Shown piece by piece: positions 1 to 12,624 of a stretch of 64,000 nucleotides of DNA. Each line of letters begins with the position of its first letter. Position 1 is the stretch's first letter. The stretch is taken from positions 81,733,928-81,797,927 of the forward strand of contig NC_089583.1 of the NCBI RefSeq assembly GCF_019320115.1, read 5' to 3'. A model generated the notes under the pieces. That model worked only from the letters and a program-made list of their open reading frames with translations, was not told the DNA's origin and did not search any database. The DNA comes from Miscanthus floridulus (lineage: Eukaryota > Streptophyta > Magnoliopsida > Poales > Poaceae). The translations under genes were made by a program, and so were the position numbers.

Positions 1-1290
1 AGGATACTTATTCAGCTTTGCTAATCAGTTGCGAATTTTGCTATTCCTTGCTACTATATTGTGCCTGTCCAAGCTCCAATTTCTTCTAACCAAGTACAAG
101 GTTTGCTTTGCAACTGTTACACTCAAGCAACTACGGTATCACAGTCACCGACCGATTGCACCGCCTGTTGCTTTGGTAAGAACACTTGTAAGACCGTGGT
201 AAGACACTTGAGAGTTGAGTGTCTTGTTTTTCCTTACCCACAACCTAAGTAGTTGATAGGAATAATACTATTTGTGTTGTCTTTTGCTGTCTTCTAACAA
301 TGACAGGTTGTTCGTATCCACCGACTTATGATGGTATAGGTGTTGATGAGTATATGGAGTGGGAAATTACCATCGATAACATTTTTGCTACTCGCTTTAT
401 GTGTTCAAGGAGGAAGGATAAAAAATGCAGCTAGTGTTTTACGACATTCTGCTTTATCTTGGTGGGAGTCTTTAGATCCTTCTGATAAACCTCAAACTTG
501 GAATGATATGAAACTTCTTATGCGAAGAAACCTTTGTTAATCCACCTCCTGTTTTGACTCCATATGATGAGGTGCACCATTTAGAGGAAGAGTCTGTTGT
601 TATTCCTTTTGCTATGACTAACCTTCTGCAGGATAATATACATAAGCGAGAGGATGACATGGAAGAAAATGAGGAGCTCACAACCTCATATGCAAATTTA
701 GAACCATCACTTCACAATGCACCTATTACTCCTGCTGAAAACACATGGTGCTACACTCATGGAAGGTGAAAATTGTCTTAATGTATTAATTTTTTCCACA
801 AACCATGCTATCATAGAGCAATTGTTAGTGGAACCCTCTCTTGATTTATCTTTGTCCCATGATAATTTGCTTGATGTTCCTTGTGATATAGATGCATTGG
901 TTGATGATGCTTTAGTTTTACATGTTTTGGAACCAGTCACTTGTGCTAAAAATAAACATGTTATTCATATTGCTACTAAAACTGATGAGCTCAAACTGGT
1001 GTCTTCTTTACATACTTTGGGTTATATTGAATTTGATGTTTTGTGTAACCTAGATTGTTTGGAGGAGAGCCTTTTAAATATGCCGATTTGCCTTGGTTTT
1101 CTAAACACACATATCATGTTATTGGCAAATATAACAACAAGGGACAATATATGATACATCGAGTATACATTCGTAGTAATATGAATTTTCCTTTTGTTGT
1201 ACAAGATTATGATCATTTAGAGGGCAGCCATAATAATACAAATATTTTCTCATGTTCCTCAAAGAAACAAGTTCACTTCTAAGAAGGAGA
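1..1290 (+). pseudogene. gag-like remnant of a non-autonomous LTR retrotransposon
   Basis: A broken coding stretch on the plus strand. Around 421-540 it reads like the core of a plant Ty3/gypsy gag, with the pattern ALSWWESLDPSD followed by a Trp-Asn-Asp-Met-Lys segment. After a frame change at about 540, further acidic, low-complexity reading frames follow, the longest open stretch being 717-1154. Several stops and shifts break it, so it is not a functional gene. No protease or reverse transcriptase follows, which suggests a large non-autonomous retrotransposon derivative. The WW gag motif is seen directly; the class assignment is inferred. The element runs off the left edge of the window. 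Confidence 0.5.
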
Positions 1291-1299
1291 GCATTGTTG

Positions 1300-2580
1300 G
1301 TTGCTAGCTATGTCTGCTAGACCATCTATTTCTGCATTGTCTTTGGTTAGTTTTAATCTTTGGTAGGATAGTGTTGACATACATCATGTGCATTTGGATC
1401 ATGGAGTCTACATGCTTGCTGAAATTTTTATACGAGATGACATGCTACAAACTTGGAAATATGGTCACGTTCCTTCTCACAATTATTTCAGTTCCCTTTG
1501 TTTTTGTAACTCCGTTCTCCTTTATGTTGTGCAGAATCAGTTTCAAGCACAATCGACGCCGAGGACGGCTTTTTGTCAAGAAGGAGAGGATGATGAGGAC
1601 ATGACACCAATGCATATGACCATGTTTGGCACATGGTATGGAGGGGTAGGAGGCCAGCAAGGGTGTTAAGTCAAGAAGGAGGTCTGAGGCTAATTCGGTT
1701 CGAGTCCCCGAGGTGGAGGCCCAAAGCAACTCAAGTTCGAGTCTGCCTCGGACTCTAGGACCTAGTTTGCCTTAAACTGGTCACCTAGGACGCATCCAGA
1801 CTCCGTTTTCGACGAATCCACATATGGTTGGAAAGATAATTTGATAAGGAAGCCAATCCAAGTGGTCTCACATCAAAAGATCTTTGGAATCAATGGGAAT
1901 CGTCGAAACAAGTTAGCATCTAGAATCTACCAGGGTGCTACGACACCGTCTTTTGGTTCGTTGGACCTGTGTATCGTGTTTGGGCCCATTAGGGGGTGCG
2001 TCCAGGGGGTGATGCCTAAGACTCTATAAATAGCAGCCATCGCTCTCCTTAGGGTTTGAGTTTTGTTTAGTTCTTGATTTCCTCGTGAAACAGACATCAT
2101 TTTGCTGCAACTATGCCGCCAAGGCTGCTTGCTGTGAACCAGAGCCCTAGTTCTTGATCTTGTTCACCTATGGCGATTAGTCCTTTCGAATAAAGACTTG
2201 AACTCCTTGTTATCATAAGCCTCATATTTATTTGCAATTTCAGATTGTGTTCATCCCGTTCTTGCTTGTGTTCACGATTCGCTTGTAGGAAAGCCTTCTC
2301 GGCGAGGTCAATCATGTTCGCGTGGTTGATAACCAATAGAGCAGTGGTGTAACGGTTGTGAGGGTCCAAATTAGTCTTGGTTCAAAGCCTAGATCATGAA
2401 CGTCGAGTCTCCACCAATCGACGCTATTATACCTTTCGGAAGATCAGGCCTAGTCTACATCATTAACATCCATCATAAACCATCAATATAACCTGCATAT
2501 ATACTTAATTCCATCATCAAACATAGGTCTAGGGGTTTAAACTAATAAATTTCACAAGTTTTGGTGAATCTGTATTTTTA
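1300..2580 (+). repeat. LTR-like non-coding region of the same element
   Basis: No credible gene lies here. The stretch has the features of the downstream LTR of the preceding gag-like remnant: a TATA box followed by a short leader (gggtttgagttttg) and then AT-rich sequence. Exact LTR ends and a target duplication were not found, so the limits are approximate. Confidence 0.35.
2022..2032 (+). promoter_or_regulatory. TATA box of LTR promoter
   Basis: The sequence ctctataaatag followed by a pyrimidine-rich leader is a good plant TATA box. It sits inside LTR-like DNA and would drive element transcription to the right. Confidence 0.45.
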
Positions 2581-3529
2581 GTAGGGTTTATCCAATAAAC
2601 CGGCAAGGAGGACCCAATCGTCAGATCAAATCACGTTTATCCAGTGACAAAACCAACTTAGAAAGACTCTAGAAACATCCAAAAAACAATTGACCAAAGA
2701 TTGGGCCAAATGGTGCTGGTAGTGGGTCGGCTAGCCCAACCTTTAGGCCGACCAGCCAATGGGTCCCACCTGTCAGCCTCTGCTTCGACGTCGGTTCTCC
2801 ACCGCCACTAAGGATCAATCTTATACCGTTGCTTTAAGTCAGTTTGACCCGAGGGTCTAGAATTGATGCTATCCCCTATATATAGCAGCCCCTCCCCCGC
2901 TCCCTGGAGCCATCTTGAAAACCCTAATTCATATATCTTATTCAGATCAACACACACTAGGAGGATTAAGTCTAGAACTCTCCTAATGTAGTAGATTAGT
3001 AGCATAGCTCAGGAGTGACGGTCGAGTTGGGCTCATGCTCAAGTTCCGGATCTAGTCTTAGAGGCTCGGCAAAGCCTTGTAAGTTCCAGATCTAGTCTTG
3101 GAGGCTCGATAAAGCCTTGTATCTTCATTTCTACATCTTGTAAGACTTATTATCAATTCATCATATTCCTATCTACATGGCTATGCTTACTTTTAATATG
3201 TATCTTTCTTAGTTGAGGTTATCTTTACTTTTGTGTGTGGTTCATAGAGCGCTTAGCCTGCTAGTTTATCGATTGGGCTAAGTAGCCGAGCCTCGTGTAA
3301 ACATGATGTTTATACGATGCTCTACCTATGAGTACACCCTATTCCCTAGCCGTATGGTAGCAGCGGTAGGTGACTAGCCTTGTCTATCCTTTGTAGTCCA
3401 CCCCATGTGAGCAGGTTCTTAAATTATAGGACCATAGTCACGTTAGTAGAGTTATCCTTTTGTGGTGCTATACCGTCTAGCGGCGTCCCAAACTATGCAA
3501 GAGTAGAGTAAGTCTTGGCTATAGTTAGG
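2581..3529 (+). repeat. Left part of an LTR split by a solo LTR
   Basis: Non-coding LTR-like DNA with a TATA box (cctatatatag at 2875-2885), a leader and a 40-bp direct duplication. It is interrupted at 3530 by a solo LTR, and the remainder resumes at 4667-4774. No coding sequence was seen. The family is not recognised. Confidence 0.4.
3041..3120 (+). repeat. 40-bp tandem duplication
   Basis: Two adjacent 40-bp copies (3041-3080 and 3081-3120), each starting aagttcc(g/a)gatctagtctt and ending aaagccttgt, differing at a few bases. They lie in the transcribed part of an LTR. Confidence 0.8.
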
Positions 3530-4666
3530 TGTTAGGGACTAATACTAGGGTACCCAAAGAGGAGGAGCTAATGGTCATCAACATTGATTCAACCGAGCAG
3601 TCAAGAGCACGCCTATAGCTCCAACCGACCCCTAGGTGTGCGGGCTCTACCTCGCCCACCCCCAGGTGCATGGGCTCCGCCTCGTCCAACCTCTAGGAGT
3701 GGGCTCCGCCTCGCCCAACCTCGAGGTCAGTGATCTCCGCCTTGCCTGACCCTAGGTGCACGGGCTCCGCCTCGCCTGACCTCGAGGCCACGATCTTTGC
3801 CTCGCCCGACCTCTAGGGGCGGGCTCTACCTCACCTGACCTCGAGGCTGAGGGCTCCATCTCGCCTGACCCCTTGGGTGTGGGGAGCCATACCGCTGCCA
3901 ACCACTCTAGGTCCAAGCATATAGGCCTGGGTCAAAACTCTGACACCAAGGAAGAGACCAGCACGCCTCGATGTAACCCGCGGCCATGACAGGCCATACC
4001 TGAGGATTCACATCAAGAACAGCATCGGGCATACTGGTGCTATTCTATCTAACACTTGTGCGGACACTAACAAGGCGTATCCATTCACCACGACGTCCGC
4101 TAGGATGGAGTGGAGCACCATGGCCAGTAGATGATGCCTATGCATGGCACCAGTGATGGATAGGGCTACGACGTGGAGCCATCCCTATTGACATCTATAG
4201 GGTCGGTGGGACCTGCATGAAGGAGAAGAAGGACCCTATGATCCTGAAGGCCTTCTTCTCCCTCTCTGGTTCTTCTCTTTTCCTCCGTTGTAACCCACGC
4301 TTTTCCTTGGCCTACAAAAGGGAAAGCAGGGTGCCCCATGAAGGAGATCGATCAATCGACCCATCAAGACCCGATCGGATCTAGATCCACACAAGAGCAC
4401 AACACGAGCACACGGCTAGGGCAGCAACCGAGCTCTCAGCACCCGCTCACTCCTTCCATCAGAGACTTAGGATCCTTTCTCTCTCTTGCCCATTTGTAAC
4501 CCCTACTACAAACTTTTAGTGCCAGTAACATGAGCAGCAGTGACGAACAGGATATAGGGACTTTATGCCCGAACCAGTATAAATCTCGTGTCCTCTAAGC
4601 ACACCATCCGAGCCAGACGCACAATAATACAAATTTACTCATCGGTGGTAACTCAAAACACCAACA
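3530..4666 (+). mobile_element. Solo LTR, 1137 bp, with TTAGG/TCAGG target duplication
   Basis: Begins TGTTAGGG and ends CACCAACA. It is flanked by TTAGG (3525-3529) and TCAGG (4667-4671), a 5-bp target duplication with one change. Inside is a run of imperfect repeats (about 3625-3890), then a leader-like region. No internal retrotransposon sequence is attached, so it is a solo LTR formed by LTR-LTR recombination. The host sequence on both sides appears continuous once it is removed. Confidence 0.75.
3625..3890 (+). repeat. GC-rich imperfect tandem repeats in the solo LTR
   Basis: About seven copies of a roughly 35-40 bp unit with the core gggctccgcctcgcc followed by (t)gacctcgagg or gaccctaggtg. 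Copies differ at several bases. They lie in the upstream part of the LTR, which is the usual place of enhancer-like repeats in grass LTRs. Confidence 0.7.
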
Positions 4667-4774
4667 TCAGGTATATATATACTTTGATCATGTAATAAGA
4701 ATATCATAGGAATCTACCTCACCCATTGTTCTCCTGTGTTGAAGGAGTTGATGTAGACCCTTATGCTTGGCGAT
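4667..4774 (+). repeat. Right remainder of the split LTR
   Basis: Short continuation of the LTR-like DNA found at 2581-3529, separated from it by the solo LTR. It ends where a Tekay-family LTR starts. Confidence 0.35.
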
Positions 4775-6823
4775 AGTAACACCCTCGGTGTTACACCGTA
4801 AATCATTTACTAAAACATGTCATGAGCATTATGTTTATGTGTTAATGCAAGTGATAAAGGGTGTAGATCAATTTCTGTAACCCTGAAATGATCAACTAAA
4901 ATGCGGAGTGAAAGTTGATTCGATAGTCATGTTATATCACTTAGGGTTTAAAACTAATTTTTATTAAGCAAAAATGCTATAGAACATGTGTGTGATACTT
5001 AAATAAAGTTTGAAGCACAAACTTTGTAGATGACAGTGAAATACTTGCAGTCGAAAAATGATATTACTAGCTAATATTTCCACTAGCTTAGAAATCGCAA
5101 ATGGAAATCAAATTCAGCTCAAAAACTTAGAAATTTTCAAGTCTGCCGACTGCTAGACATTGCTTGTTTAGCAATTTTTTGTGAGAGATTGGGTTAAGGA
5201 GTAGGGTAGTATTATGGCTTGTTTTAGTAGCCTAATATACCCTCTAAGGTATAGCAAAAGTGGTTTGGTGATTGGATCAACGGTTTAGACGTCTCGAACG
5301 CTTTAAAATTCATGCATAACATGAACTCGGGCTGTCTTCTTATGTTGGGCGTAGTCACCAGGCTATCCTGCCCCGACGTCGTGGCGTCGGTGCACTGGGC
5401 GCGCGTGCACGTGGCCATGCTGACCGGTTGCTGCTGCCGTAGCCTGGACAGGGTGGGCACGGCGCTAGCCGCCAACTGCGAGCCGCCGCGCTCGTGGCTC
5501 ACCTACGCTTGGCCATCCTGCCACCGTGCCGTGTTGTTGCCGCTACCATTGCACCACCTAGGCTTGGCCGAGGCCAGCTGCAGCGAGCCGCTGGCCCTGC
5601 ACCCTGCTACTCTGCCTTGCACTACCGTTTGGGTGCCGCCGCGGCCACGCTACGCTACCATCATGTTCGCACTATCCGCACTACTCACGTCGCGACGCTA
5701 CCACTACCGTCGCGTTGTCATCGCGTCATCGCTGATCTGCTGCACCTCTACGCTTTTTCCAGCCTTGTGCGTGTCGCCTCTACCGTGCGCACATGGGCGA
5801 GCCACCATCGCCACACCATTTATGGCACTGCGGCGCACGGGCCACACCGGTCAGACGCACGCACGCGTTGTCCATTGCATCGGCACATGGGCCTCCCATG
5901 CTCACCGCTCGTGTCCCCACTAAGGCATGGATGAGCCGAGCCCACCTACCGCACCATCTCCCTCTTTCCCTCTTTCTCCCTCTATTTTTTGCCATCATCA
6001 TGTCATGTCACGGTGAAGCCAGAGAGCGAGCACCTCTCATCAATTCCTCGTGCTTGTGTCTCCGCATTCATGCCCCCTCTCTAGCCGACCCCACCCTGCC
6101 TTGACTCGCATCACGCCGAGCTCCATTTTTGGAGCTTTGTCCACCGCCATGCCATTAAGGCTCGTCACCACTCGTGTCGTGGCCAGTCTCCACCACTTCA
6201 TCCCACGCCAATTCCTCTGCACCACTAGCTAGCCTTGGCTCCCTCTTTATCATGCACACGCTAGTCACAGCTCTAGTGCCGCCTCCTCACCGCTGATGCG
6301 GCCATGCCTTTGTTGTTCAGTAGTTCACCTCGCAGCGCGCACGTGGCCAACCTCGTTCAGGGTCATCTCCGGCCAAGCTGGCTTCTTGGTAAGGTCACTG
6401 GTGAGTGGTCATTGCTCACCCGCTACCCCTACCGCCTTGTTGTTGCTATAGCTCACCTAAACATCATCGCCATTGCCACAGGGTGCCCACCGCTGTCGAG
6501 AGGTCCCTCTACGACATCCCGGCTCATGCAACTGTTGCCCATCATCTCGCTTCGAACCCTAGGTGAGCGTTGGCCTCATAGACGGGTGAGCGTGGGTCCC
6601 GTGTGACCAAGGACCTTGATGTTGTAAAGAGGAGAAAGATCTAAGGGTTCCGTTGCAAAGTCATTGTCTATAGAAATAGTAACATAGGCCGTGTGTTGTT
6701 TTGCTCATAGTCTAGGGCACTTTTTGCAAGAGTGCCAGTGCGTGCAGGCTTCCTCACCATGGGCCACCTCAGCGCATGGGCCGCGCGCTCACCTGTGGGC
6801 TGCAGTGTGCTCCGTGCGTGTTG
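4775..6823 (+). repeat. Truncated Tekay-family LTR (5' part)
   Basis: Starts with (t)agtaacaccctcggtgttac and runs parallel to the 5' LTR that begins at 6824 and the 3' LTR at 16027: shared blocks are aaaacatgtcatgagc, the gcttgttttagtagc block, the GC-rich central part and a gtggtaaaga/gttgtaaaga block. It is more diverged from those two than they are from each other. It stops abruptly at 6823, where the next LTR starts. The open frames within it (for example 5312-5923) are by-products of high GC and not genes. Confidence 0.75.
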
Positions 6824-9800
6824 TGTAACACCCTCGATTTTACACTATAAAATCTTTTGCTAAAACATGTCATGAGCATCATGGTTATGTGTCAATGTAT
6901 GTAATATAGTGTGTGAATCAATGTACTGCAACTTAAAATGACCAACGGAAATGCCTAACAAAAGGTCGTTCAGTGACGTATAAAATTATCAACTACGGAT
7001 GTTCATGAATTTTTATTGAACAAAAACACTATAGAACATACATTTTAAACTTAAAAAAGTTAGAAGTACAAACTTTGTAGTTGGAAATGAAATACCTATG
7101 GTCGAGAAATGAATTCACTAGCTAGCATACCTAATAGCTTAGAAATCGAATTTGACGCGAATCCGATCGAGACTTAGTCGATTTCGTAAGTCTGAAAAGT
7201 GGTTTGACAAAGCTAGGTTTGGTGATTTTTGTAGAAGAATCGGGTTAAGTAGTGGGGTGGTTTCATGGCTTGTTTTAGTAGCTTAATATGCCATCTTAAG
7301 AATTGTATAGGTGGCTTGGCGATTAGATCAACGTTTTAGGGGTTTTCGAATGCTTTAAAAATCGTGCACATAACGTTCTCGGTCGGTTTTCTCATGGGGA
7401 CGCGGTCACCGTGCTCCTGTGCCATCATGCAACACGTGCTAGGCTAGTCACAATGGCCAGCTACTAGGGCGTGCAGCTGCTCCTCCACACTACTACGAGG
7501 TCCGCTGCCACTGTTGCCGGTGCCTTAGGACCGCCCACATTGCTTTGTTGTCGGCTCTGCTAAGCCAGACATCATCGCCGTTTCGCTCGGGTGCAGTGGC
7601 ATCGCCACTGCTGCACCCAGCATGTGTTGCATGAGCAGAGCACGCACACTCCCGCACCGTGCACCGCCATGCTTGGTGGGCCCAATGCCTTGGTCACCTA
7701 CCCTCGTGTCTGCTTGCGTCTCTGCGTCGTTGTCGGTGAATTCATGCATGTGGCCTTACCGAGGCCACCCGCTTGTCGTTCACCATTAATAGCGCCACAA
7801 CTGTGTTGCTGTGCTGCCACCACACACGGGTTTGCCCCCCCCCTCCTAGCTATGTTGGCACATAGTGCTTGTGCATGTGCATCAGCCATGTCCTGCCAGA
7901 GCTTGGACAAGCAGCCGACCCCATTCCTTTCCCTCCCTCCTCTGCTACCGGTCCTAGCCAGGCCACACCACCAATTCGGCATGGATAGGTCATGTCCAGT
8001 CAATGTAGTGTGCTCCTAGCTCTGTCTTCTAGCCTGCTAGACAACCGACCCTGCACCGTGTCTCATTGTGCCTTGGCAAGCTCCAATTTGGAGCTGACGT
8101 CCACCGTCGTGCCATTAAAGGCTCAGACGCTGCTGCCATGGGCCTTACCCGCTTGGTCCTCCTAAGCCCAATTGGTTGCACCCCTAGCCTCACCTCACAG
8201 TCCTTCACCCCATGCACACCGCAATTGGCACTACTACTGCCTACCCATCGCCGCCGACATGGTCGCACCACCGTGGCCATCGCTGTGCTTGCCGTGTGCG
8301 TGTGGCTGGACGCACCCGGTCCATCCCTAGTCAAGCCACCACATTGGGTAGGTTCTAGGTGAGTTGCTGATGCCCATCCTCTAGTCCTTTCATCTCGATT
8401 GTGCCTAGGCTCATGGGAAAATGGCCACCGCCACCGCAGGGTGGTCACCGCAGTGGAGGGAGCTCTGGACCACATCTCCGTTCACCGCTTCACCGCCCAC
8501 CGCTTTGCGTTTACATCTAGGTGAGAATCGGCTCGCTATCAGGGGTGGGGAGGGGCTAGGTTGGCCGGTGTGACCGCCCAGTGCCGGCGCCGCCGCGCCG
8601 GTGCTCGCGCCGGTGCCTGAGGACCTAGCTGTGGTAAAGATAGGATGTGTCGTGGGCTAGTTTGCTTAAACGTTGACTGTAAGAATAGTGCTGCGAACCT
8701 TGGAGGGAATCACAGATAGCTCAAGGTCATTTTCTCAAAAATACCGACATGTGCCGACCTCCCCGTCATGGGCCATCATTGCACGGTTGGGCCACGCCCG
8801 TGTGGGCCATGTCAGTGGGTCGCGCGTGCACGTGCGCTATGCGGGAGTGGGTCGCGCCGCTCGCTCGTGGGCCACGTGAGTAAGATTTCATTTTCCATTT
8901 TATAAAGGATAGAATTAGCTTTATAATTTACATTATAAGTTGAACTTTGGAAATTAATATCAATTCACATAAGTAGCCAAAAATTGTGAAATAAATTCTG
9001 TTGAGTTCCTAAAAATGTGGTCTACCTGATATTATGATTAGTTTATGTATGTCTATGTTGATGCTAAGGTCTATTAAATCATTTGGAAGTGCTAATATTA
9101 TTTAGATTAATAATTGTAGGAATTCTTTTGGAAAATTGGTAATAGTTTTGGATATGAAATTTTTATAGTAGGTTCATTGTATTATTATGTGCTCACTATA
9201 ATTTTTGTAGCCTTAGAATAGGTTGATAAATAGGGTAGCTAATACTCCTTGTTTTATCATATATATAGTAAATCGATATTAAGAGTAAGAATGTCTTTAG
9301 TTGCTAAGCTAATACATGAAATGTTTCATACTTGTTTAGTGGAAATGATAGACAACTTAGTTTCTTAGTTAGTAGAGCTAGTTTAGTGGTTTGATAGATG
9401 TATTCTTGTTTTAAGAGTTGTTGTTGCCGTATTATTAAGTGTTGCACCATCATTTCATGTATGTAGATAACGAGTTGGTAGAGTTTGTGCCTGCGGATGA
9501 GCAGGAGTATGAGGAGATCATTGAAGAGTATGAGGACGAGATTCTCATTTAGGAGGGAGCCCCGGAGCCATCAGTTGCTGACTTTGTTGACACCCCACCT
9601 ACCAAAGGCAAGCTCCGGTGCATAACCCTTATTTTGAATTATATTTGAATATATACATGTGATGTGCATTTACGTTATAGGAATTTTATAGAAACTACAT
9701 GCATAGATATACCTACCTATGAGTCCTACTAGCATAGACCGAGTAGTTGCTATGCTCAGGATTTTGGTAGCGTGAGTAACCTGTCGTTGCTCACAATAGG

Positions 9801-10937
9801 TGATTATTATTATCACTCATGATAAAAATGGTAAAAGGAAAATGGAGACCGGGCAGGGATATGGTTTGGGTATTGGTGGGTGTAAGGGGTTGTGTCCTGT
9901 GGCCAACGGGGCATAGCTTAGTTAAACAGTTTCCCTGTCTGAGTCGGTTAAGGATCGGCCGTTGCAATGGACTCTACGCAAGTCACAGACTTATTATCCT
10001 GAGCACATACTTGTGTATGGGTGCATGAAAGGATTATTGCTCTCTTGTCATGGGTTCTGGCTCTTTCTGGACCAACTAATTGGAGGCTGGGATGGTAGAG
10101 GTCTAAGACCTACACTGAGTCCGGGATTCAGGAGCAGGGGCTTGGAGTCCAAGTTTGGACGGGGACCTAGACCCCATGCTAGGAGGGTGGTGGGTTGGTC
10201 CTTCATGTGCCTGGGGTACAAGCGGGTCATGTGTTTCGGGGTACCTAGCTGGGCACATTGATTCGCTAATCACCAGATGATTCGGTAGGGCTTGTCTACA
10301 CTCTAGCACCGTAGTAAGAACTGAAAGAGGAAAGGTGGTGAAATGAAACTGTTTGCTCAACTCTTGCTTGAAAGTAGAACAAGTGCTTACATAGAATGGT
10401 TAGATAATGAACTAATCATGAAAGCTAATAATTAACATACATAAGGATTCACTATTAGTATTGCTTACTGCAAAAAGAAACCCAGCAAACCATAAAGCTT
10501 ATCATATCCCTTGGAGTCGGGAAATTATTCTCACTAGTTGGATAAGTCTTGCGAGTACATTGTGTACTCAGGGTTTATTTACCCCTGTTGCAGGTACTGC
10601 TTGAGGAGTAGCCATTGTGTGAAGGATTCTTCTGATGGGCACAGACGGATCCTTATATATTATCGATAAATGTTTCTTTTCATTCCGTTGTTAAATTTTC
10701 GCACTCTGAATTTGGTACTATAATAATATATTTCTAAGAACTATGGATGTATGAAATGGACTAAGTAATATAAACTCATTCTCATTATTGGATCCTGAGG
10801 GAAAAATGTGGAGCATTCAGGATCTCCCTTGGGGTGTGCTCGATGGAATCCGCCCAGTCGCTTGCTCTTGAGGTGCTTAGTGTCTAGTGGAAGACAAGTG
10901 CCTCCGTAAGTGAGTTATTTTGGGCAGTTCTACCACA
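6824..10937 (+). repeat. 5' LTR of Tekay element (about 4.1 kb)
   Basis: Begins TGTAACACCC and ends TACCACA, two bases before the primer binding site. It has a GC-rich middle (about 7380-8870) and an AT-rich downstream half with a possible TATA box (ttttataaagg, about 8896). A short acidic reading frame lies at 9472-9650. Several open frames in the GC-rich section are not genes. Confidence 0.85.
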
Positions 10938-10939
10938 GT

Positions 10940-10952
10940 TGGTACCAGAGCC
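10940..10952 (+). other. Primer binding site (initiator tRNA-Met type)
   Basis: tggtaccagagcc lies two bases after the LTR end. It differs at one base from the common plant PBS TGGTATCAGAGCC, which is complementary to the 3' end of initiator tRNA-Met. Confidence 0.85.
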
Positions 10953-11410
10953 AATAATGAGTCTACGGGTTTCATCACTCTTTTCCAAAGCTTAAAATTT
11001 GACCAACAAAAGTTTTACAAAAAGTAGGATGCAATAAAATTATGTAAATAAGTATAAGCCCTAGCAATATGGTCTATCTAGGATAGCGGCACTGGTTTTA
11101 CCTAATTAGTTTTTTGTAGGTACACTAACTTACGCTGCGTAAGAATCATTTAGCAAGCGGAAAGTGAGTGTGCGATGTGCTGAAAATTTTGCGAATGACG
11201 CTATATTCTGGCTTGAGTGAACGTATAGGCCGATGCATGCATCATAAAAGAGAATTTTGCTTAAACTAAACTCCCCCTACATGTATAATTGGATTAGTGA
11301 ATTGATAGGATGAACTAAAAGAATGCTTTAATAAATATCTTATCATTTCTCTAGTCTCTTGTTTCTGATATGGAGAGTTGTTCTAAATGGTTGGTTCCTA
11401 TCTGTTATAG

Positions 11411-12612
11411 ATGAACCTGAGATCTGGTCGTAGGAGCACCAGTGTTGAAGCAGGCCATGGTCTTCACAAAGGCCAAGGTGAAAGTGATCGGGGTGATGGG
11501 AACGACAACGGGGAGAGCCATGAGGCTCCACTTTTGTCTCCTCTTCCTCTGCCACCACCGCCTCCGATGACTCATGTGGAGATGTTGGTTGCTCGTCGTG
11601 AGTCAGCCCATGCCATAGAGCTATTGGCACAGGCTATCGGTGGCTTCGCCTGTGGAGGCCATGGGGGAAATGGTGGGAACGGGGGTGGTGCCTGTGGTTT
11701 TGAGGGACCCTGCTCTTATTAGGATTTATTAAAGATGCACCCACCCATGTTCACGCCAATGGCTGAGCCTCTAGATGCGTAGCATTGGCTTTGCATTCTA
11801 GAGCAAAAGTTTCTGCTACTCACCGTAACTGAGGAGTAGAAAGTGCGCTTTGCAGCGCAACAGTTGTTGGGATCTGCTAGTGCATGGTGGGACACATTTA
11901 ATGCCATGCAGCTGGTAGATCACCAGGTGACCTGGCAAGAGTTCACTGCAGCCTTCATAGAGTACTATATTCTTGCTGGTGTTCTAAACAGGAAGTTGAT
12001 AGAATTTCTGGACCTGAGGCAAGGAAGCATGTCTATGATGGACTAGTCAACAAGTTCAACCACTTGTCACAGTATGCTAGGACCCACGTTGATGCGGATG
12101 AGAAGAAGAGGGATCGTTTCTATCGCGGCCTCTCTTGCAGCCTACAAAAGGAGTTATATACAGGAAACTACTAGACCTTTGGGGTGATGATGAACACTAC
12201 TATTGCCATGGAGGGATTGCAGCATGACTCTCAGGCAGAATGGAAGTGCAAGCGGGTGGCTATTGGGTCTTCTAGTCACCCCTAGGCGTAGAAGGTATAG
12301 GTTGTCAGGTGGGTGCCCTATCAGTCCTCGGGTGAGCATTCATTTCGACAGCCTCAGCAGACATATCAAGCACCTTCCACCTAGTACCGTGCACCCACTC
12401 AGCAGGTGCAACATCAGTAGCCCTAGGGACAGCAGGTCCCACCTCATCAAGGACAAGGGAACAAGCCTAGTGCTTGTTTCAAGTGTGGTAAGGAAGGCCA
12501 CTATGCCCGGGAGTGTCCATAAAACTAGCCTACCTAGTCTGCTCAGCCCTCAGCTATCTTCCGCCTAATCAAGCGGACAGTTATAAAGAAGAAAGTGCCA
12601 GTGAGCCAATCT
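11411..12612 (+). pseudogene. gag of Tekay element (broken)
   Basis: Starts MNLRSGRRS and includes a Gly-rich tail by about residue 85. After a frame change the capsid region follows (11843-12180): LLGSASAWWDTF, then WQEFTAAFIEYY, then FLDLRQGSMSMMDY and YARTHVDADEKKRDRF. A CCHC zinc knuckle, CFKCGKEGHYAREC (CX2CX4HX4C), lies at about 12475-12516. Stops, for example TAG in the FLDLRQ and GNY regions, and frame changes disable it. The protein would form the particle that packages element RNA. Confidence 0.8.
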
Positions 12613-12624
12613 GGATAGGTTAAT

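Noticed and set aside
5312..5934. Long open frame (203 aa) plus overlapping frames in GC-rich DNA
   Set aside because: It lies inside the Tekay-family LTR, matches the same GC-rich section of the other LTR copies, has no domain and is open in several frames at once.
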